Part shown: one piece after another, positions 1-8,143 of the stretch
How positions within the stretch are numbered: the stretch's first letter is position 1
Layout of the letters: each line of letters starts with the position of its first letter
Assembly: GCF_000497245.1 (NCBI RefSeq)
Contig: NZ_AWTC01000016.1
Location: 1 to 62,239, forward strand
Origin: Sporolactobacillus laevolacticus DSM 442
GTDB lineage: Bacteria; Bacillota; Bacilli; Bacillales; Sporolactobacillaceae
Reading direction: 5' to 3'
Length of the DNA: 62,239 nucleotides
Made by a program: the position numbers and the translations under genes
Notes under the pieces: generated by a model
What the model was told of the DNA's origin: nothing
What the model saw: only the letters and a program-made list of their open reading frames with translations
Database searches by the model: none

Positions 1-4
1 TTTT

Positions 5-31
5 GTTCCTGCCGCCTTAGGCGGCAGGAAC
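5..31. repeat. Perfect 13-bp inverted repeat at the left edge
   Basis: Arms 5-17 and 19-31 are exact reverse complements around a single T, rich in G and C. The flanking bases give no U-run after the hairpin on either strand, so it does not look like a normal intrinsic terminator. It may be the end of a dispersed repeat or a protein-binding palindrome; the window edge hides its left context. Confidence 0.6.
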
Positions 32-70
32 ACCTAGTGGTACCGCCGGATGTTCAGAGTGGCTAATTTA

Positions 71-844
71 TTATTGCAATCTAGCAACACCTTTTTGATC
101 CATTAATTCAATAATTTCATGCGGGGATAATTTCAATTCTTTGATTACCTTATTAGCAATGGATTTAGCATTTGTGCGACAATCTTCCCTCTCTTTTAAA
201 ATTGCTTCGCATCCTTCTCGGAGCAATATCCATGAGCTATGCCGATCGCGTTTCAATTTTTTTAATTGATTCCACGTGCTACCCTCATTATCATTAGGGA
301 TTTCAGCTTCATCTTCTCTCGATAATTGATGTTCAATCATTGAATGACCCTTTTTGCTCAATAAAATAGGAGGACGACCATCTCTCATCGGGTGATGTAA
401 TTCCGACCGATCCCCAAGGGTTTCACCAGTAACAATGCAATGATCAACTGCTGAACGGCAGGTATCCCGTGCTGTACCACCTAATATGTATCGATCAGTC
501 GCAGCAGACTCTGCTGACACCCATTGTTTCAAAGCATTAAGAAGCAAAGAGAAAGCTCTAAATTCATCAGGCAATAAATCTTTCATTTGAGGAGGAAGTG
601 GGTTATCGTCTAAAAATTGTTTCACTTCCCCTTCTTCACTCGCCAACCTTTTCGCCTGCTCGTTTAAATATGTACCTATTTGATCTAATATTGGCTCAAA
701 CACTTCTCGCGGAAGTTTAATATTAAGAACTTCTATTCCTCTATCAGCGATTAAATCCTTGTAATATGAAATATACTGAGCGACTAATTCTTTCTTCTGT
801 TGTTTTGAAAGAGTTACATTACTTTTGTAGCGTTTGTAGGTCAT
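71..844 (-). CDS. HNH-endonuclease-like protein
   Basis: 257 aa; the ATG follows a GGAGAGAG ribosome site. Residues about 128-170 carry the only recognisable signature: a Cys pair (CRSAVDHC), then ELHHPMRDGRPP and KKGHSMIEHQ. This resembles the beta-beta-alpha metal fold of a group of small Bacillales HNH proteins. The N-terminal half is charged and helical with no clear family. No methylase or integrase lies beside it, so it is not part of a visible restriction system. Nuclease activity is inferred from the His-His and Gly-His motifs only. It sits at the window edge with the inverted repeat at 5-31 just downstream. Confidence 0.55.
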   Translation of the reverse strand: MTYKRYKSNVTLSKQQKKELVAQYISYYKDLIADRGIEVLNIKLPREVFEPILDQIGTYLNEQAKRLASEEGEVKQFLDDNPLPPQMKDLLPDEFRAFSLLLNALKQWVSAESAATDRYILGGTARDTCRSAVDHCIVTGETLGDRSELHHPMRDGRPPILLSKKGHSMIEHQLSREDEAEIPNDNEGSTWNQLKKLKRDRHSSWILLREGCEAILKEREDCRTNAKSIANKVIKELKLSPHEIIELMDQKGVARLQ

Positions 845-936
845 AATACTCTCTCCAATAAGAAACTATAGCTTTTACTTGAGCAAGAAGCAAAGATCCC
901 CTTAACAAAATAGTCAAGCATTTTTCAGGATCTACC

Positions 937-1557
937 TCAACTCACAACCAATGCCCTCTGTCCCATAGCATTATAGATTTGGATGAATTTATCTTTTTCT
1001 ACTTTTACATCTTTCCCGCTCAATTCAGTAGATTCACAGTCGTTGAAGTAAACATAGTTATTGTCGGAACCAGTGACGACGATGCAATGCAGCGGTCTTG
1101 GTGAGCTGATCTTTTTCCCTGCCGGTGTTTCCCAGAATCTTGGTGTGGGCATTTCATGTGAGATGGTGAACCAGACGAGAACGGGTTTCCCGCTTACCAC
1201 ATAGTCCTGGATGACGCTGAAGTCTTTTCCGTATAAGGCGATGCCGCCGCTGCGATATTGGTCAAGGACTTGCTTTAATGGATTGGGATTAATGGTGATC
1301 CCGTTGCCGTAGGGATCTCCAATGAAGCCGACTTCGGGATCGCCCCATGTGTTGACTGTGCCATCCGGATTCCGGTTTTCCGGTGTCGTGTCCAGAGGCA
1401 TTTGATCAACCACAGTTTTCTTATCCACGTTTACACCATAGTAGTGAAGCGCCATGGTTAAAGCAACGGCTTCACATCCTGTCGGTAGTTCCGGTCTCTG
1501 TTTGATTAATGGTACATCAAGTAGTTTTGCAGTATTTGAATGCTGGTTTTCGGTCAT
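937..1557 (-). CDS. C39-like cysteine protease family protein (YvpB-like)
   Basis: 206 aa, the usual size for the Peptidase_C39_2 family. The active-site segment is LPTGCEAVALTMAL with Cys28. The His loop is PLHCIVVTGSD and the third motif is YVYFNDCES, giving the Cys-His-Asx order of papain-like folds. There is no signal peptide or membrane segment at the N-terminus as read, so it is probably cytoplasmic or released non-classically. The start is supported by AAGGAAGA eight bases upstream. Substrate unknown; homologues are generally annotated only as C39 family. It is a single gene, about 165 bp from the GNAT gene transcribed the same way. Confidence 0.75.
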   Translation of the reverse strand: MTENQHSNTAKLLDVPLIKQRPELPTGCEAVALTMALHYYGVNVDKKTVVDQMPLDTTPENRNPDGTVNTWGDPEVGFIGDPYGNGITINPNPLKQVLDQYRSGGIALYGKDFSVIQDYVVSGKPVLVWFTISHEMPTPRFWETPAGKKISSPRPLHCIVVTGSDNNYVYFNDCESTELSGKDVKVEKDKFIQIYNAMGQRALVVS

Positions 1558-1722
1558 GTTTGTTCTTCCTTCTCTCTATTTTTTATTGATTCTAAAAATA
1601 GTTGCTGTTTCTCGTTTTCTTAGTTTGACAGTACCATCACTAAACTTGTCATCTATCCACGCATAGCGAGAGATTATACAAGGCTCTCTTTGGCTATTTC
1701 ATTTAATTGCTAATAAACGTGC

Positions 1723-2199
1723 TTATTTCCCGGGAGTAATACCAAACGGATAGAACGCCATGGCTGTCGGCGATTGTTCAAAGCCGTGTTTTTCATAAAG
1801 GCCCTTGCCCATATCCGTTGTATGAAGCAGGATACGCGCGCACTCATAGTTTTTGGCCTCATCGATCACCAATTGAAGCAAGCGGGACGCAATGCCCTTT
1901 TTTCTGAAGTCAGGTAAAGTGTACAGGTTCCCTATGTATGCTGTTTTCCCATTCGGACACCAATCATTTGGCGGTAAAGTAAAGAACGTGACACAACACA
2001 TGGTGACGATCAAATCCCCGGCCAATGCGACCCATAAGACACTACTGCCGTTTGTTAGTCCTTGCTCGATAAATTCCTTTGTATTGTCGAATAGGACCGT
2101 GTTAAATTGATAGGAATAGTCTTCGTCCTCGTTTAACATAGCGACCCTCAGCTGTGCTAGTCTATCACTATCAGATAAAACCGCCTTCCTATATTCCAT
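1723..2199 (-). CDS. GNAT-family N-acetyltransferase
   Basis: 158 aa. The acetyl-CoA binding motif A is visible as LYTLPDFRKKGIASRLL (about residues 92-108), followed by the usual YEKHGFEQ element near the C-terminus, so the domain is complete. An N-acetyl transfer from acetyl-CoA to an unknown amine is expected. AGAGGTG precedes the ATG at proper spacing. No partner gene is evident. The 360 bp to its right holds no gene apart from the promoter of the next operon. Confidence 0.8.
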   Translation of the reverse strand: MEYRKAVLSDSDRLAQLRVAMLNEDEDYSYQFNTVLFDNTKEFIEQGLTNGSSVLWVALAGDLIVTMCCVTFFTLPPNDWCPNGKTAYIGNLYTLPDFRKKGIASRLLQLVIDEAKNYECARILLHTTDMGKGLYEKHGFEQSPTAMAFYPFGITPGK

Positions 2200-2471
2200 C
2201 CCTGCACCTCTTCATTTAGTTCCCATTACCCAAATGTCACTCACCGCGGCTTTAAATCATACAGCAGATATGTCCATCATAACGGTAAAAGCAATATTTT
2301 GAAACGTTCTTTTTGCTGATTTAACGATCTCATCAACAATCGCCTCTTTCATACGGTAAACGGTGACCTTGCCACAGAGTGCTCATTGTAAATAAACGTT
2401 CCAATCATCAGAACTTTCTTAGCCGTATCGCTCTTGAATTTCTTTTTACAATTGCCATCAGTCTTTTTCTA

Positions 2472-2500
2472 TTGACAATGATCACTATCATTAATAAAGT
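2472..2500 (+). promoter_or_regulatory. Promoter with embedded palindromic operator for the toxin-antitoxin pair
   Basis: TTGACA (2472-2477) and TAAAGT (2495-2500) are separated by exactly 17 bp. Most of the spacer is the palindrome AATGATCACTATCATT (2477-2492, arms AATGAT/ATCATT). A repressor bound there would block RNA polymerase, as expected for autoregulation by an AbrB-type antitoxin. It also loosely resembles a Fur-type box. The rest of the 2200-2576 gap shows no gene I can support. Confidence 0.55.
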
Positions 2501-2576
2501 AAAATTAAGAAATAAAGAATCAAAAAAATAAAAATCTAAAAATCATGTATTTTTTTAAAAGGTGGTGGCATACTCT

Positions 2577-3014
2577 ATGGAAGCACAAGGGTTAAAGGAG
2601 CGTGCTTTGCTTATGGAAGTAGATAAGCCTACGAAACGAATGAAAATAAGTCCTAACCATCAAATGACCATACCAACTGAATTTTATGAAAAAGCAGGAT
2701 TTACCGATGAAGCGATCGTTCAGTTTGACCCAATCGGTCGACGACTCATTGTTAAACCTGCTATTCAAAATCCGGGCTTCGATTTCTCTGAAGACATTCT
2801 GCGTGATCTAATAAAAAAAGGTCTGCAAGGGGAAGAACTTCTGCATGCCTTCCAGAAAGCGAAACAAGAAGTGCCGAATGCTATGAAACAATTGCTTGCT
2901 GATGAACGAGAAATGGCACATAAGGCACCGCAAAAACCGGAAGACATGTCACTTGACGACTTCTTGGACTCCCTTCCGGATGATGAGGAACCCAGCGGAA
3001 AAAATGTTAAATGA
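2577..3014 (+). CDS. AbrB/MazE-type antitoxin
   Basis: 145 aa from the ATG at 2577, chosen because AAAAGGTGG ends about ten bases upstream. An upstream in-frame GTG at 2562 overlaps that ribosome site. Residues about 20-60 form a SpoVT/AbrB-like beta-hairpin DNA-binding unit (KISPNHQMTIPTEFYEKAGF, then a VQFDPIGRRLIVKP strand). The acidic C-terminal half (DMSLDDFLDSLPDDEE) would wrap the toxin. Its end overlaps the next ORF by 11 bp, so the two are translationally coupled. Role: neutralise the downstream RelE/ParE-like toxin and repress the operon. Family assignment is good; the specific partner is inferred from context. Confidence 0.75.
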   Translation: MEAQGLKERALLMEVDKPTKRMKISPNHQMTIPTEFYEKAGFTDEAIVQFDPIGRRLIVKPAIQNPGFDFSEDILRDLIKKGLQGEELLHAFQKAKQEVPNAMKQLLADEREMAHKAPQKPEDMSLDDFLDSLPDDEEPSGKNVK

Positions 3015-3312
3015 CCAATATACCCCACAAGCACTGAGAATATTAAAAAAGCTGCGAAAACATAACAAACCACTCTATCGATTGGTTTCTGATGCCATTT
3101 TAGAAATAAGATGCGATCCGACTATTGGTGATGAAAAAAACTATAATTTAGCCGGCGTACTTTCTCTTGATATTTATTATCAAAGGACAAATTATGAACT
3201 CGCCTATTCGGTCGAAATAGATAATGAGGGAAATGAGATCTTAGTTATTCTGTTCGGGTCGCGTGAAAATTTCTATGAGGAACTTAAACGGTATATGAAA
3301 TCTCTAAGATAG
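3004..3312 (+). CDS. RelE/ParE-superfamily toxin
   Basis: 102 aa starting at the ATG at 3004 inside the end of the antitoxin gene. A longer in-frame reading begins at 2896 but lies wholly in the antitoxin and is unlikely. The protein has the small RelE/ParE layout: basic N-terminal helices (YTPQALRILKKLRKHNKPLYR), a central DPTIGDEKNYNLAG loop, then strands with YYQRTNYELAYSVE and a C-terminal LFGSRENFYEEL. Expected to be an mRNA interferase or gyrase poison; which one cannot be told here. A terminator follows at 3320. Confidence 0.75.
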   Translation: MLNDQYTPQALRILKKLRKHNKPLYRLVSDAILEIRCDPTIGDEKNYNLAGVLSLDIYYQRTNYELAYSVEIDNEGNEILVILFGSRENFYEELKRYMKSLR

Positions 3313-3319
3313 ACATGCA

Positions 3320-3360
3320 AAACAGCGCTCAACCTTTATCAGGCTAAGTGCTGTTTCTTT
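3320..3360 (+). terminator. Intrinsic terminator of the toxin-antitoxin operon
   Basis: AAACAGC (3320-3326) pairs with GCTGTTT (3350-3356) with some extension into the loop, followed by a T-rich CTTTATT. It lies eight bases after the toxin stop codon. Confidence 0.65.
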
Positions 3361-3511
3361 ATTGATATGTCAATTTTAGGATTTTATCGGTGACCTTCAT
3401 TTCATCTTCACCTTGAATCATGTCTTTAAATATGGATTGTGTTTTCTCATTAGGTGAGCGTCGCCAAAAAAAGTTGAGCTTTTCCTTTGATCTTCATCGT
3501 GCTGTGTGGTA

Positions 3512-3527
3512 ATTTGTATATGCAAAT
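3512..3527. promoter_or_regulatory. MarR operator, copy 1
   Basis: ATTTGTATATGCAAAT is a near-perfect palindrome 19 bp upstream of the MarR start codon. Its exact reverse complement recurs at 3996-4011 just after the gene. Sites of this form are typical MarR-dimer targets, so the gene probably represses itself. Confidence 0.7.
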
Positions 3528-3546
3528 GAAATGAGGATTGAGAAAA

Positions 3547-3981
3547 ATGAATGAAGAGAATCAGCTTTTAACCCGTTGTCTTTATTTTACGGCCAGCAGG
3601 TTTGCCCGAAACATCACAAAATTAGCTGAGGAAACGTTCGATGCCGATGATCTCGCGCCGAGCTACCTGTATTTGATCATGACTGTCCGATTCCATCCGG
3701 ACATTACGCAAAAAGAACTGTGCCGCAAATTGTCCATTGCGCCTTCAACAAGTACGCGTTTTATTGATAAGCTGGAAAAACGAAAACTCGTCACACGAAC
3801 GCCAGGAGGAAAGGAAACCTTTATCGCTCTGACGGATGAGGGAGAAAAGGTCTACCAGCATTTCCGGCAGTCTCTTGAAGTCCTGTTTGAGCGTTATTCT
3901 GAGCTCTTAGGTCGTGAGTTCAGCAGGGATTTAAGCAAGATGCTTCATGAAGCGAGCAATAAGCTGGAACAGAACCATTAA
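3547..3981 (+). CDS. MarR-family transcriptional regulator
   Basis: 144 aa from the ATG at 3547; GAGG at 3533-3536 gives proper spacing, while the in-frame TTG at 3538 is too close to it. Residues 45-110 hold the winged helix: QKELCRKLSIAPSTSTRFID (recognition helix) and KRKLVTRTPGGKETFIALTDEG (wing). Flanking helices form the dimer interface. No conserved cysteine pair of the YodB/OhrR type is obvious, so the signal is unknown. The gene is bracketed by two copies of one operator and precedes a quinone-reductase-like flavoprotein. That suggests control of a reductive detoxification response. Confidence 0.85.
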   Translation: MNEENQLLTRCLYFTASRFARNITKLAEETFDADDLAPSYLYLIMTVRFHPDITQKELCRKLSIAPSTSTRFIDKLEKRKLVTRTPGGKETFIALTDEGEKVYQHFRQSLEVLFERYSELLGREFSRDLSKMLHEASNKLEQNH

Positions 3982-3995
3982 TTTTTTAACCCTTC

Positions 3996-4011
3996 ATTTG
4001 CATATACAAAT
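3996..4011. promoter_or_regulatory. MarR operator, copy 2
   Basis: ATTTGCATATACAAAT is the exact reverse complement of the 3512-3527 site. It lies 15 bp after the MarR stop and just before an AAGGAGG at 4019. It would control the downstream transcript (broken ORF plus flavoprotein). Confidence 0.7.
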
Positions 4012-4033
4012 ATAAATTAAGGAGGATTCCATC

Positions 4034-4174
4034 TTGTAGGATCTGGTGACTTTAATTCTCGGTACCGGTTCCCCAGGCACCTGTTTTACCACCAATAGGA
4101 TTGCCAATGTCTTTTATCAAACGTATAAGAATCGATCTGATTGTGAAATTATAGTTAAAGAGAAAGGATCTTAG
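4034..4174 (+). pseudogene. Short broken ORF between MarR and the flavoprotein gene
   Basis: A strong AAGGAGG (4019-4025) is followed at normal spacing by TTG at 4034, but the next codon is TAG. The same frame then stays open to 4174 and reads a coding-like peptide that includes LILGTGSPGT and later FYQTYKNRSDCEIIVKEKGS. The GTGSPG element recalls the N-terminus of metallo-beta-lactamase-fold proteins, and the ending could be the C-terminus of one, which would fit an internal deletion. The family assignment is speculative. The ribosome site without a usable start is the solid observation. Confidence 0.35.
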
Positions 4175-4178
4175 AATA

Positions 4179-4703
4179 ATGAAAATACTGGATATCGTCG
4201 CTCATCCCCACTTGGAACAGTCTGTGATCAACAAAGCCTGGATGAATCATTTACAACAAGACGCAGACATCACCGTTCATGACCTGTATGGTACGTATCC
4301 GAATGGAATCATCGATGTGAAAAAAGAACAGCAGCTTCTGTCGGATCATGACCGAATCGTTTTTCAATTCCCGATGTATTGGTACAGCAGTCCTTCTCTG
4401 CTCAAAGAATGGCAGGATGTTGTCCTTACATACGGTTGGGCTTACGGATCTGAAGGAACAAAATTAAAAGGAAAAGATTTCGTATTGGCTATATCGATCG
4501 GTGGGCCGGAAGCGAATTATCAAGCAGGCGGTTCAAACCAATTCAGCGTCAGTGAACTGATCAAACCTTTTCAGGCGATGGCCAACCTGACCGGCATGCG
4601 TTTCCTCCCTATTTTTAAAAAACATGGTGTCCGTCTGTTAACAAGTGGGGGCCTTCAAGAGAGCGCAGAAGAATTAGTTAAGCACCTTAAAGCAGCCTAT
4701 TGA
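4179..4703 (+). CDS. NAD(P)H quinone oxidoreductase, flavodoxin-2 family (YwrO/KefF-like)
   Basis: 174 aa. The N-terminus MKILDIVAHPHLEQSVINKA is the FMN-phosphate loop of the Flavodoxin_2 family. FQFPMYWYSSPSLLKEWQD and TYGWAYG are the conserved flavin and quinone pocket segments, and SIGGPEANYQAGG is the second flavin loop. The protein should be a cytoplasmic FMN dimer giving two-electron reduction of quinones or nitro compounds. AGAAAGGA lies ten bases upstream of the ATG. Downstream of a MarR gene and two operators, it is probably induced by electrophiles. A strong terminator follows at 4792. Confidence 0.85.
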   Translation: MKILDIVAHPHLEQSVINKAWMNHLQQDADITVHDLYGTYPNGIIDVKKEQQLLSDHDRIVFQFPMYWYSSPSLLKEWQDVVLTYGWAYGSEGTKLKGKDFVLAISIGGPEANYQAGGSNQFSVSELIKPFQAMANLTGMRFLPIFKKHGVRLLTSGGLQESAEELVKHLKAAY

Positions 4704-4791
4704 TTAGCATGGATCGTCGGCATTCACTTTTTTGAAGACAGATTACATGAACTTTTGGCATATTATCTTCATTTCAAATAGAGAACCTTCA

Positions 4792-4830
4792 ACAAGTGAC
4801 ACAAAGGTCAAGCTTTGTGTCACTTGTTTC
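4792..4830 (+). terminator. Strong intrinsic terminator
   Basis: Perfect 15-bp stem: 4792-4806 pairs with 4813-4827 around a six-base loop, followed by TTTC TT. It ends the MarR/flavoprotein unit. The remaining sequence to 5071 is AT-rich and holds no gene I can support. Confidence 0.85.
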
Positions 4831-5071
4831 TTATCACCTTCTTTCAAGCTTCAAAGGCTTGTCAATTTAATGAAACATCTTATATGTTTTTTTCGTACCT
4901 TCCATTATCAATTTCTATATGTTTTGCGTGCCCTTGATTTTTTTATCGATTAACGGTATAAAAAGTAGGACTCTATTCCTATTTACGATCTATCATAGGC
5001 ATGAAATTTGCGAGCTTGCTGCGCACGAATTTCAATTTTAAAAAGCTGTTATTTACTTGGGAGTGAATGTT

Positions 5072-6580
5072 TTGACATTACAAATACCGGATGATGTGAA
5101 TTTATTTGATGAAATGGTGAGGCAAGCGAAGGCACGCCCTAAAAAAGTGATTATTGAGGATCTATCGAATGCGTTAACCTACAATAAATTTCTGATTGCC
5201 GTGAACATCATGAGCCGAAAGATCAATGAAGTGGTCAAAAATGAAGACCGTGTCGGGATCTTTTTGCCTAATGTCGTTGCGCAAGTCATTGTTCTGTTTT
5301 CTTTGTTTAAAAATGAACAGAAACCATGCATTTTAAATTTCACGATGGGGACGCAGAACATCATCGATTGCATGGAAACGGCTTCTCTGAAGACGGTGCT
5401 CACGTCTAAAGAATTCATCAAAAAAGCGGATCTTGGGTATACGCTCGAAGAGATGGAGAAACAGGTGAAAATTATCTATCTTGAGGACTTGAGAGACGGC
5501 ATTTCTGCCTTTCACAAAGTATCGGGCTTGATCGAATCCAGAGTGTCCCGCTTTAAGAAAAGAGAAACATCTGAGGTGATCTTATTCACTTCCGGAACAG
5601 AATCAAAACCGAAGGGCGTTGTCCTGACCCATCGGAACATTTTTGCGAATATCAAACAAGTTTTTGCTCATATCGAAGTCAAGGAGACCGACCGGATTTT
5701 CAATCCGCTGCCGCTCTTCCATTCGTTTGGGATGACGGTTGGTTCCATTCTTCCTCTGGTCACCAATGTAAAAGTGTTCTTGTACCCCTCTCCACTTAGT
5801 TATCGAGAGATTCCAAAGGCGATTCACAAGGATAAGAGTACACTTTTTGTAGCGACCAACACATTCTTTAGCAATTACGCCAAATTTGCGACGAAAGAGC
5901 AGTTCCAAACATTAAGAATTGTCGTTGCGGGTGCGGAAAAATTAAAAGACGACGTCAGGGAGACCTATAAAAATAAATTTGGGATCACGATTTTAGAAGG
6001 GTACGGGGCTACGGAAACATCGCCGATTATTTCTCTTAATACTCATCAGCATTATAAGGAGGGAACGGTTGGTCAACTCATCCCGCTCATGGAAGCGAAG
6101 ATCGCCAAAGTCGAAGGCGTTGAAGAAGGCGGAAATCTGCTGCTCAAAGGCCCAAATGTCATGAAGGGCTATTTAATCCACGGAAAAGGCTTTGTGCCTT
6201 GCGGTGAATGGTACAATACTGGGGACATCGCTCAAATCGATCAAGACGGATTTATTCATCTCATAGCCAGATTAAAGCGGTTTGCGAAAATAGCCGGTGA
6301 AATGATCTCGCTGAATAAAGTGGAGGAATTAGCCTTGGAATGTTTTGGCGAATCTGCTTTCTACACCGTGAGCATTCCCGATAAGCGAAAAGGGGAACAA
6401 ATCGTCATGTTCACGACCAAGTCCAAGATTTCATCGCGAGAATTCAAAAAGTTTATCAAGAGCAAGAAAATGTCCATGCTTTATATGCCGTCAAGCATCG
6501 ACTACGTCGACGAAATCCCGCTCCTCGGCAGCGGGAAACCGAACTACTGGGCGTTGGAAAATTTGGCGAAAAACAAATAA
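5072..6580 (+). CDS. Acyl-CoA/acyl-ACP synthetase (AMP-forming ligase, Aas-like)
   Basis: About 502 aa from the TTG at 5072, which sits eight bases after GGAG; an in-frame TTG at 5057 precedes that site and is less likely. The ANL-superfamily signatures are present in order: the ATP loop LFTSGTESKPKGVVLTH, the YGATETSP adenylate motif, the WYNTGD hinge Asp, and RLKRFAKIAGEMIS. The last resembles the ligase half of 2-acyl-glycerophosphoethanolamine acyltransferase (Aas). It has no acyltransferase domain, so it should activate a fatty acid with ATP and load it on CoA or ACP. No beta-oxidation genes are nearby. Substrate length unknown. Confidence 0.8.
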   Translation: MTLQIPDDVNLFDEMVRQAKARPKKVIIEDLSNALTYNKFLIAVNIMSRKINEVVKNEDRVGIFLPNVVAQVIVLFSLFKNEQKPCILNFTMGTQNIIDCMETASLKTVLTSKEFIKKADLGYTLEEMEKQVKIIYLEDLRDGISAFHKVSGLIESRVSRFKKRETSEVILFTSGTESKPKGVVLTHRNIFANIKQVFAHIEVKETDRIFNPLPLFHSFGMTVGSILPLVTNVKVFLYPSPLSYREIPKAIHKDKSTLFVATNTFFSNYAKFATKEQFQTLRIVVAGAEKLKDDVRETYKNKFGITILEGYGATETSPIISLNTHQHYKEGTVGQLIPLMEAKIAKVEGVEEGGNLLLKGPNVMKGYLIHGKGFVPCGEWYNTGDIAQIDQDGFIHLIARLKRFAKIAGEMISLNKVEELALECFGESAFYTVSIPDKRKGEQIVMFTTKSKISSREFKKFIKSKKMSMLYMPSSIDYVDEIPLLGSGKPNYWALENLAKNK

Positions 6581-6648
6581 ACTTTATTATCATTAATCGA
6601 CTCATTTGTGAACAGTTCAAGCTTTTCACGGTGGGATTTTCACTAGAA

Positions 6649-6700
6649 AAGGGCTGCTTCAAAGTCAAAATGACTTATCAGGCAGCCCTTGCTTTTTAAT
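6649..6700 (+). terminator. Intrinsic terminator after the acyl synthetase
   Basis: AAGGGCTGC (6649-6657) pairs with GCAGCCCTT (6682-6690). An inner AAGTCA/TGACTT helix extends the structure, and a T-tract follows at 6693-6697. Confidence 0.8.
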
Positions 6701-6811
6701 CTTTTTGCGCAAACCATTCTCGGATGTCATTGTTTGCGCTCCTTATCTTTGAAGTTCAGAACAAAATCGGTGGTCAAAGTCCGAATGAATCGGATTTTAA
6801 CCTCCGAGCAA

Positions 6812-6840
6812 TTGAAAAAACGCTGACTAATTTTTAACGG
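6812..6840 (-). terminator. Probable terminator of the hydroxyacid dehydrogenase gene
   Basis: Read on the minus strand, a short CTGAC/GTCAG hairpin is followed by CGTTTTTT. It lies about 25 bp beyond the stop codon. The stem is short, so termination efficiency is uncertain. Confidence 0.45.
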
Positions 6841-6859
6841 TCAGGGGCATTTTGAAAGA

Positions 6860-7795
6860 TTAGTTAGGTTGCTTATCAAACGTTTGGAACTTTTCCTTAA
6901 TCGTATCCGCAGAATGTTTAAATTTGGCTTCCTCTTCAGCAGTTAACGGCAGAGTCGTTACTTCTTCTACCCCGTTCTTGCCAATGATCGCCGGCTGACC
7001 AACATAGGTGCCATACTTTTCATTATAGCAAGAACAAATGTAAGCAGCACGAGCATCAGAAAGAACGGCCTGGCTTAGTTTAACCGCACAGGTAGCAATT
7101 GCCCAGCTTGTGTAGCCCTTGCCTGAGTAAACTTCCCAGCCGCCGCGGCGCGCTGCTTCTTCCAGATCATCCAGATTTAAGTTTCGCTCCTTCGCAAGTT
7201 CCGTGATGTCCAATCCGTTCACGCGGACTGTTGACCATGCGGTGAATTGGGACTCACCATGTTCACCATAAACATAACCGGAAACATTTTTCGGATCACA
7301 GTCAAATTGATCCGAAACCACTTTTTGCATCCGAGCGGTGTCAAGGAACGTGCCTGTAGCAAATACTTGCTGCCTGCTGAGTCCGGTATTTTCCTGGAAA
7401 TATTGTGTGATCGCATCACATGGGTTCATCGTATCGATGGCAACGCCGTGGAAACCGGACGCTTTTACTTTAGGTGCAATGTCCTGCACAATATTCTTTG
7501 TGTATTCGAATTCAGCCCACCGGTTGCCGGCTGCGTCCTTCTCCGCATACGCAAGAATATTGCCGGCGGTAATGAACAAAATATCCGCATCTGCAAGCTC
7601 ACTATAATCATTGATTTTAATGATCGTTCGGGTCTCAATCCGTCCTTGCATGTCCTGCAGATCGAGCTGTTCGGCACGCGCGAGTCCCTCGTTCTTATCA
7701 ATGAGAATCAGTTCGTCCGCAATACCCTTGGTCACCAAAGTAAACGCAACTGCTGCGCCAACATGACCAACACCGATAATCGCAAATTTTCTCAT
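6860..7795 (-). CDS. L-2-hydroxyacid dehydrogenase (lactate / hydroxyisocaproate type)
   Basis: 311 aa, complete Ldh/Mdh fold. The NAD loop is IIGVGHVGAAVA. The substrate loop is AGNILAYAEKDAAGNRWAEF, with the catalytic Arg in NRW. FATGTFLDTARMQ carries the second Arg and YVYGEHGES the active-site His179. The substrate loop is longer than in ordinary L-lactate dehydrogenase, and the FATGT and YVYGEHGES segments resemble L-2-hydroxyisocaproate dehydrogenase of lactobacilli. It may therefore prefer bulkier 2-oxo acids than pyruvate. AAGGTGG lies ten bases before the ATG. Calling it a plain ldh would be unsafe. Single-gene unit. Confidence 0.8.
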   Translation of the reverse strand: MRKFAIIGVGHVGAAVAFTLVTKGIADELILIDKNEGLARAEQLDLQDMQGRIETRTIIKINDYSELADADILFITAGNILAYAEKDAAGNRWAEFEYTKNIVQDIAPKVKASGFHGVAIDTMNPCDAITQYFQENTGLSRQQVFATGTFLDTARMQKVVSDQFDCDPKNVSGYVYGEHGESQFTAWSTVRVNGLDITELAKERNLNLDDLEEAARRGGWEVYSGKGYTSWAIATCAVKLSQAVLSDARAAYICSCYNEKYGTYVGQPAIIGKNGVEEVTTLPLTAEEEAKFKHSADTIKEKFQTFDKQPN

Positions 7796-8040
7796 ATATC
7801 TGGTTCCACCTTATATTGAATTTAAATAGGTATATCCTGATCCTATCTTATCATAATGAGCGTTTACCGAATCAATCGCGTGCTATTAATATTTTGTGAT
7901 TTTTATTTAACTGTGACCCTGAAAATCTTATGATTGCTTATTTTTCATAATCACACAAGCAAACTATGAATTGTATTTAATTTTGTTTGATAAGCTTCAT
8001 AACATTCACCAACTAAGTTTTTCGATCAATGACATAGAAA

Positions 8041-8068
8041 AGACAGCGGAATGAGCGATTCGCTGTCT
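8041..8068 (-). terminator. Terminator of the MFS transporter gene
   Basis: AGACAGCG (8041-8048) pairs with CGCTGTCT (8061-8068); on the minus strand the hairpin is followed by TTTTC. It lies about 75 bp past the transporter stop. The rest of the 7796-8143 gap is AT-rich upstream sequence of the dehydrogenase, with no gene seen. Confidence 0.65.
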
Positions 8069-8143
8069 CTTCTCTTTTATATGTAGTTGCTGAATGACCG
8101 CATGCATCAAACACTTAGACGAGGTACTTAAAGCAGTTTCTGA

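Noticed and set aside
2477-2492. Fur-box reading of AATGATCACTATCATT
   Set aside because: Only about 13 of 19 positions fit a Fur site by eye and the controlled genes are a toxin-antitoxin pair; autoregulation is simpler.
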